Below, one piece after another: positions 59,586 to 64,000 of a DNA stretch of 64,000 bases. Under the pieces are notes generated by a model. It had not been told where the DNA came from. It made no database searches and saw nothing but the letters and a program-made list of their open reading frames with translations. Where the stretch lies: the NCBI GenBank assembly GCA_017389705.1, contig JAFPEE010000262.1, positions 1 through 64,000 on the forward strand, in the 5' to 3' direction. The stretch is from Prevotella sp. GTDB taxonomy: Bacteria > Bacteroidota > Bacteroidia > Bacteroidales > Bacteroidaceae. Numbering within the stretch: the first letter of the stretch is position 1; every line of letters starts with the position of its first letter. A program made the translations under genes and the position numbers.

Positions 59586-62500
59586 TATCATATCGTGTTA
59601 CAGCCTGTTGCTTGTTCTACTTCTGAGCATATCGTCCAGTAGTAGAGCCGACAGTATTCCTGTGAAGAAAGCTAGTGATTTGGCTAGCGATTCTGTATCG
59701 TATGAGATGCCCCGTCCTAGGGACTTCAATGCTTTTCGTTTTACCCTAGACGGAAGACATCGCTACCAAGGCGACATGATGCCGAAGGGCAATACCTTTA
59801 TTGATTTTGGAGCTGGTCTGATGTTGCATAAGTATGGCAATACCAACAAGTTTAAACCCATTACGACTTTGCACCTGAATTTGGGAAGGCAGTTCAACCA
59901 GCTACACTCGGCACGTATCGGTATAACAGGAGGTGTTGGCTATATGTACAGCGGACAGACAGGCAATGGACCTCAGGTATCGATAGGTATGTTAGGTGGC
60001 GAGGTAGATTATCTCTTCAGTCTATCGAACTATCTGCTAGGCTATCGTCCAGAGCGACCTCTTGACATCTCGCTCATGATGGGCTTAGGTTTTAACCGTT
60101 TCATGCTTGGTGGTGGTAACAACAAGGAAACAGCTTTAGATCTAAAAGAAAGTAGTTCCTCCTACAATTTCCATGCAGGACTGCAGATGAAGTTCTTTAC
60201 TGGGCCGCATGCCTCGATTACTGCCGAGCCTTTTGTGATGTTGAGTAATGAGTCGGCAGATTTGGCAAATCACGATGAAGACTGGCATCGATACAAAGTG
60301 TCGTATGGCATCAATCTCTCTTATATTTATTATCTGAATAATCAGTTGACACCGCCCTCGATGGCAGGAAACTTCAAGAGGAGGTTTGCCCCTGGGGAGC
60401 GTTGGTTGCGGGGCGATGCCAACGACAGGATGCAGCGACGTCCGCTGTTTGTGCACTATGGCGCAGGAATGGCTGCATACAATATGTTAAATGGCCTACA
60501 ATGGTACAAAACAACAGGACTAACTGCCAGTATCGGCTTTGGTGGATGGCTATCGTCTTCTCTTGGCATGCGTACTGTTTTGAGTGCTACCAACGGGCGA
60601 TGGTCGGAAACAGGTAACCAAGTGAACATGATGGGCTATGCCTCAGTGGCTATAGATGCCGTCGTTAATCCTTTTGGGCTGACACGTCGTTATAACTGGG
60701 AATCGACAGTTGGGCTGAACCTAATTGCCGGCTACGAATTAGGTTGGTTGAGGATGGCCAATACAGGCGGAGACAATCATAGCATGGTGAACGGCTATCG
60801 CTTAGGTCTGCAACCATGGATCCGCTTAAGTCATGATACTCGGTTCTTCCTAGAGCCCATGTATACCTTTTTGTATTATCGTCAGGGTAATCTGAATCGT
60901 AAGAGGAATGACCAGGTATCACTCATGTTAGGAATGGAACTACTTATAGGCAATCGTCGTGATAGTAGTCTAGCCTCCGACAGTTCTTTCTTGCCCAACG
61001 GCTATTTTGTAGGTATTGGCGGGGGATGGAATACGACTGTTCGTAGATGGAAGTATCATACTGAATCGGATAACCTATTCAAGAATGCCTTACTTTTTGC
61101 AGGTTATCATTTCGATCCATACAATGGGGTGATGCTGACGGAGGAATATCTAACTGATAAAGTAGCGTTGCAGGATGGAGAGCTGAAATGGAAGAACTGG
61201 ATGACCTCTGCCAGTTATCAGCTCAATATCTCCAATCTCTTTACGGGTTATCAGCCCGGCAAACGATGGAATGTCAGTGTGATGGTTGGACCAACGTTGG
61301 CTATTAACAATGAGAAGATGCGTTTCGGTTTTCATGGAGGAATACAGCTTGACTATCGTCTCAGTAAATATTTTGCCTTGTTCTACCAGCATCGCCTCTA
61401 TTGGATGGACAAACGTTTGTATGAATCGAGTCAGTTGTACAATCAGGCAGGAACACTCATCAATAGTATGAATTTGGGCTTGATGTATCAGTTTGACGAT
61501 ATTGTAGCTCCCACGGTTCGGGTAGTAAAAGGTGCTGCTCGTGGTGTAAGCAAGCTGTTTAAACAACAGCGTAGTCCTTTCTTCATGGATTATGGCTATG
61601 GTGTGGCACGATTTACCAGCATGCCTGCCAAGGGAATCAGCTCATGGGGCTCTTCTATACAGTTGTCTGCAGGTTGGTGGATGATTCCTGCTATAGGTTT
61701 GCGCGCAGGTATAAATGTAAATAAGGGTGGGGCTCTCTCTATTGGAGCCCGTGAGGCAAGTGTTGCTAATGACATTGTCACCACTACAGTTTATGGTTCT
61801 TTGTTTGCCGATGTGATGGTGAATCCATTGGGCTTTGTAAGTAATTACAACTGGGACCAGCGTTTTGGGGTCAATCTCTTTGGTGGTTTACACAAGGGAT
61901 TGATTGCCGTGGAGGGTTATAATAGTGAGGCACGCAGCAAGGATCTATATGCCTCGGGCTGGCGGGCTGGTATGCAGCTGTGGGTGAAGTTACAGGATGA
62001 CCTTCGCTTATATGTGGAACCTACTTATTCTCGTATGAACTGTGACAAGGTTTACATCAATGAAACTCAGTCTGCCGTACGCATGACTGCAGCCAAAGGC
62101 TATTCACAGTTCGATGTCAAGGATGCTATGAGTGTTCGCGTCGGACTCACAGCCTTGTTGCGTAATCCTAAGAAGCGCTCAAGAAGTAATCGAGAATCTC
62201 TTTCAAGTCCCAGTTTCTTTGTGGGTGTTGGTGGAGGATGGAACTTCAACCTCAATAAGTGGACTTATGTCAATAGCGGACTCAATATCAATGCCTTGCT
62301 CTATGGAGGCTATTCTTTCGATAAATACCATTCTTTACGAGCACAGGCTGAGTATGTATCTGACGATGTCGCTGTTAGAAATGATGATTCTCAGAGAACC
62401 CGTATTGGGCTCTTCTCGGTAGATTATCAGCTGGATATGACGACATTGTTAAATGGCTACAATGCTCAGCGTCGTTGGGATATGTCCTTATTCTTAGGCC

Positions 62501-62697
62501 CTTCAGCGACTGACAAGGGAAAGATTGGTCTCAATGGTGGTGTCAATATCGGATATGAATTGAATAGGAAATGGGGAATTTTCTACAACCACAATGTCTA
62601 TCTGTTCCGTGATGCCAAAATGTTCCCACAAACTCAAATTTCGGGTAATATAGCCATTATCAATACCTTTAATTTAGGCGTGAAATACAAGTTCTGA
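59566..62697 (+). CDS. five-module tandem beta-barrel outer-membrane protein
   Basis: A 1043-residue exported protein (signal about 1-29, ending SSRA). It consists of five modules of 160-200 residues: about 75-260, 292-462, 479-645, 671-868 and 883-1043. Modules 1, 3 and 5 share LLGYRPERPLDISLMMG, FTGYQPGKRWNVSVMVG and LNGYNAQRRWDMSLFLG; modules 2 and 4 share VNPFGLTRRYNWESTVGLNL and VNPLGFVSNYNWDQRFGVNL. Each resembles the barrel of the ompA product at 54188. Basic linkers with KR-rich stretches separate them. The end, INTFNLGVKYKF, is a typical barrel terminus. Whether it forms five small barrels or one large one is unknown. Confidence 0.8.
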   Translation: MKVRRNNIISCYSLLLVLLLSISSSSRADSIPVKKASDLASDSVSYEMPRPRDFNAFRFTLDGRHRYQGDMMPKGNTFIDFGAGLMLHKYGNTNKFKPITTLHLNLGRQFNQLHSARIGITGGVGYMYSGQTGNGPQVSIGMLGGEVDYLFSLSNYLLGYRPERPLDISLMMGLGFNRFMLGGGNNKETALDLKESSSSYNFHAGLQMKFFTGPHASITAEPFVMLSNESADLANHDEDWHRYKVSYGINLSYIYYLNNQLTPPSMAGNFKRRFAPGERWLRGDANDRMQRRPLFVHYGAGMAAYNMLNGLQWYKTTGLTASIGFGGWLSSSLGMRTVLSATNGRWSETGNQVNMMGYASVAIDAVVNPFGLTRRYNWESTVGLNLIAGYELGWLRMANTGGDNHSMVNGYRLGLQPWIRLSHDTRFFLEPMYTFLYYRQGNLNRKRNDQVSLMLGMELLIGNRRDSSLASDSSFLPNGYFVGIGGGWNTTVRRWKYHTESDNLFKNALLFAGYHFDPYNGVMLTEEYLTDKVALQDGELKWKNWMTSASYQLNISNLFTGYQPGKRWNVSVMVGPTLAINNEKMRFGFHGGIQLDYRLSKYFALFYQHRLYWMDKRLYESSQLYNQAGTLINSMNLGLMYQFDDIVAPTVRVVKGAARGVSKLFKQQRSPFFMDYGYGVARFTSMPAKGISSWGSSIQLSAGWWMIPAIGLRAGINVNKGGALSIGAREASVANDIVTTTVYGSLFADVMVNPLGFVSNYNWDQRFGVNLFGGLHKGLIAVEGYNSEARSKDLYASGWRAGMQLWVKLQDDLRLYVEPTYSRMNCDKVYINETQSAVRMTAAKGYSQFDVKDAMSVRVGLTALLRNPKKRSRSNRESLSSPSFFVGVGGGWNFNLNKWTYVNSGLNINALLYGGYSFDKYHSLRAQAEYVSDDVAVRNDDSQRTRIGLFSVDYQLDMTTLLNGYNAQRRWDMSLFLGPSATDKGKIGLNGGVNIGYELNRKWGIFYNHNVYLFRDAKMFPQTQISGNIAIINTFNLGVKYKF

Positions 62698-62701
62698 AAG
62701 G

Positions 62702-64000
62702 TTAGAGAGCATTGCTAATGCGGATAGCGTAGCTGTCGGTCGGATCGATATCCATAATTTTATCGACATATACCATGGTATTTTTCTTATCGTTCTTACG
62801 ATAATAATAATAGGCCATATACTTGTAGCATTCCATCAGCTGAGACTGGTTACCCTCCTTAGTGCTCAGCAGAGTGATAACTTTCTGGTAATGAGGCTTG
62901 GCAAGGCCTTTTTCGGTTTCAGGATCCAGTGCCACGTTAGTACGTGCCCTATAAAAAGCACCAAGGTAGCTGTCGGGACGCATTTGTTCCACTTTTTCGT
63001 AGTGACTGTCTGCTAAGCGTAGCGCTTCTACCTTGGCAGGAGTCAGTTCTTTTTCCTGACTCTTGTCTGTACCCATTGAATAGTAGAGGTTGGCAAGGTG
63101 TAATTCTTTATAGGACGTGCGGTCATCAGCCTCGAGTTTGTCAAGGTATAGCTTGTAGTAGGTGATAGCATTGGCATAATCATCAATTTTCTCATATGCC
63201 TCAGAGACAACCTTGAAAGCATCTATTCGATCGGGGTTTAGCTCGATGACGCGATTGAACTGGGCAATAGCTTCATCGTATAAGCCTTTGCCATTGAGGG
63301 CATATCCATAGTAGAGATAGTCTAGATATTGAAAATGGGGATTGTCGCTTTGATAGAAAAGTTTGTTGGCTGCCTCCAAGGCAATATCGTAGTTCTTCAG
63401 TTCCGTATTATTATACAATAACATACGGTTGAATGCGGGATGACGAGGGTAGTGGCGTATGCCTTTGTGGGTCACTACCAGTGAACTGTCGAACTTCTGT
63501 TGAAAATAGTAGGAGAGTGCGAAGTTGGTCAACGTCTCCTTATTAAGCGAATCAATAGGAATGCGGGCGTATATGGGTGCTGCCTTGCTGTATTGGGCGT
63601 TATCGTAAAAGATACCGGCAATCTTCAGGTCGATGTCAGTGTCGTGGTGGCGATACTGCTTAAGTACTTCCAGTTGGTGAATGGCCTTCTCAGGGTTGGT
63701 CTTTGCATAGAGACGGGCGTACTTGTAGTATGCTTCGGGGGCACGTTTGTTAAAGTAAATAGCCCTACAATAATAGTATTCTGCCTTCTGACGGTCATTC
63801 TTGGCCAGTGCAATGTCACCGGCGAGATTGATGATGTTGGGAGAAATGCGTTGCATATGGTACCCTTTGTCATAGAAGTATTCGGCATCTTCCAGTCGGC
63901 CGCGATGAAGAAAAGCGGTTCCGATGGCTGCTGCCAAGTCGGGATTCTTCTTGTCTTTCTTCAGCATGTTATCAGCAATGCTGCGCGCATGAACAGAATC
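62702..64000 (-). CDS. TPR-repeat protein (5' end outside window)
   Basis: The frame is open to the right edge, with 432 codons visible and the N-terminus missing. Repeated helix pairs fit tetratricopeptide repeats, for example AIGTAFLHRGRLEDAEYFYD, KAEYYYCRAIYFNKRAPEAY, YGYALNGKGLYDEAIAQFNR and VSEAYEKIDDYANAITYYKL. TPR proteins act as scaffolds; in Bacteroidetes many are periplasmic or outer-membrane-linked, but no signal can be checked here. It converges with the five-module barrel gene with only a 4-bp gap, leaving no room for a terminator. Confidence 0.8.
   Translation of the reverse strand, partial: DSVHARSIADNMLKKDKKNPDLAAAIGTAFLHRGRLEDAEYFYDKGYHMQRISPNIINLAGDIALAKNDRQKAEYYYCRAIYFNKRAPEAYYKYARLYAKTNPEKAIHQLEVLKQYRHHDTDIDLKIAGIFYDNAQYSKAAPIYARIPIDSLNKETLTNFALSYYFQQKFDSSLVVTHKGIRHYPRHPAFNRMLLYNNTELKNYDIALEAANKLFYQSDNPHFQYLDYLYYGYALNGKGLYDEAIAQFNRVIELNPDRIDAFKVVSEAYEKIDDYANAITYYKLYLDKLEADDRTSYKELHLANLYYSMGTDKSQEKELTPAKVEALRLADSHYEKVEQMRPDSYLGAFYRARTNVALDPETEKGLAKPHYQKVITLLSTKEGNQSQLMECYKYMAYYYYRKNDKKNTMVYVDKIMDIDPTDSYAIRISNAL

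Noticed and set aside
55721..62697. Fimbrial (Mfa/Fim) operon
   Set aside because: DUF3575 proteins suggested this, but no fimbrillin or FimB-like lipoprotein gene is present; an envelope barrel/OmpA complex fits better.

Overview
The window looks like chromosome of a Prevotella-type member of the Bacteroidales. Genes start without Shine-Dalgarno sites. Many are preceded by the Bacteroidetes promoter, a TTTG box about 19-20 bp upstream of a TAnnTTTG box (usually TATCTTTG or TACCTTTG). The gene families are typical of the group: DUF2851, DUF3826, DUF4294, DUF5053, DUF3575, DUF1573, FHS sugar permeases, PL1 pectate lyases and OmpA-type proteins with 'Dxxx' periplasmic tails. Anaerobic ribonucleotide reductase (NrdDG) fits an anaerobe.

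Layout: 0-8 kb carries rnr-kdgK and, on the other strand, a three-gene acid-sugar operon (Fe-alcohol dehydrogenase, PdxA2-like dehydrogenase, DUF1537 kinase), followed by two small exported proteins. At 8.4-9.7 kb is a RAYT (REP-type Y1 transposase) with a nested repeat array. From 9.7 to 24 kb come NhaC, a DapA/NanA-type aldolase with an SSS symporter, nrdDG with a long structured leader, a PhoB/PhoR-like pair, two Na/Pi cotransporter paralogues flanking an iron-sulfur flavoprotein, and an FHS sugar permease. 24-29.5 kb is a pectin locus (PL1, DUF3826, a large beta-helix protein). 29.6-36.5 kb mixes an ECF sigma factor with a tiny putative anti-sigma, rnhB, a transglutaminase-like exported protein, a DUF59 protein, lpxH, two domain-sized or degenerate genes and a cobalamin adenosyltransferase. 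36.5-39 kb is an eroded accessory patch holding ATPase fragments and a second nested repeat array. 39-48.4 kb is mostly ordinary: xerD, aroQ, a methyltransferase, an Lrp regulator, a C26-M19 fusion peptidase, an M28 lipoprotein, DUF4294, an HhH/outer-membrane protein, manC and tRNA-Leu(CAA). 48.7-62.7 kb is an envelope region: a 1417-residue lipoprotein with strongly biased codons, small lipoproteins, an OmpA, and an operon of DUF3575 proteins, an OmpA-domain protein and a five-module beta-barrel protein. A TPR gene runs off the right edge.

The least explained signal is a nested DNA architecture seen twice with unrelated sequences (9.29-9.63 kb and 37.77-38.11 kb). Arrays of 11-bp units in inverted orientation flank a core of short palindromes repeating every 22 bp. 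A third locus (53.99-54.06 kb) carries a bare 22-bp array sharing its core motif with the first. I know of no described element with this 11/22-bp helical-turn design. Other notable signals are a start codon buried in a perfect hairpin, promoters placed for leaderless mRNAs, shared 11-bp-spaced TTAC repeats upstream of both phosphate cotransporters, a mutually overlapping divergent promoter, and an in-frame genomic repeat inside a pectin-locus protein. All assignments come from reading the sequence; no database search was run.
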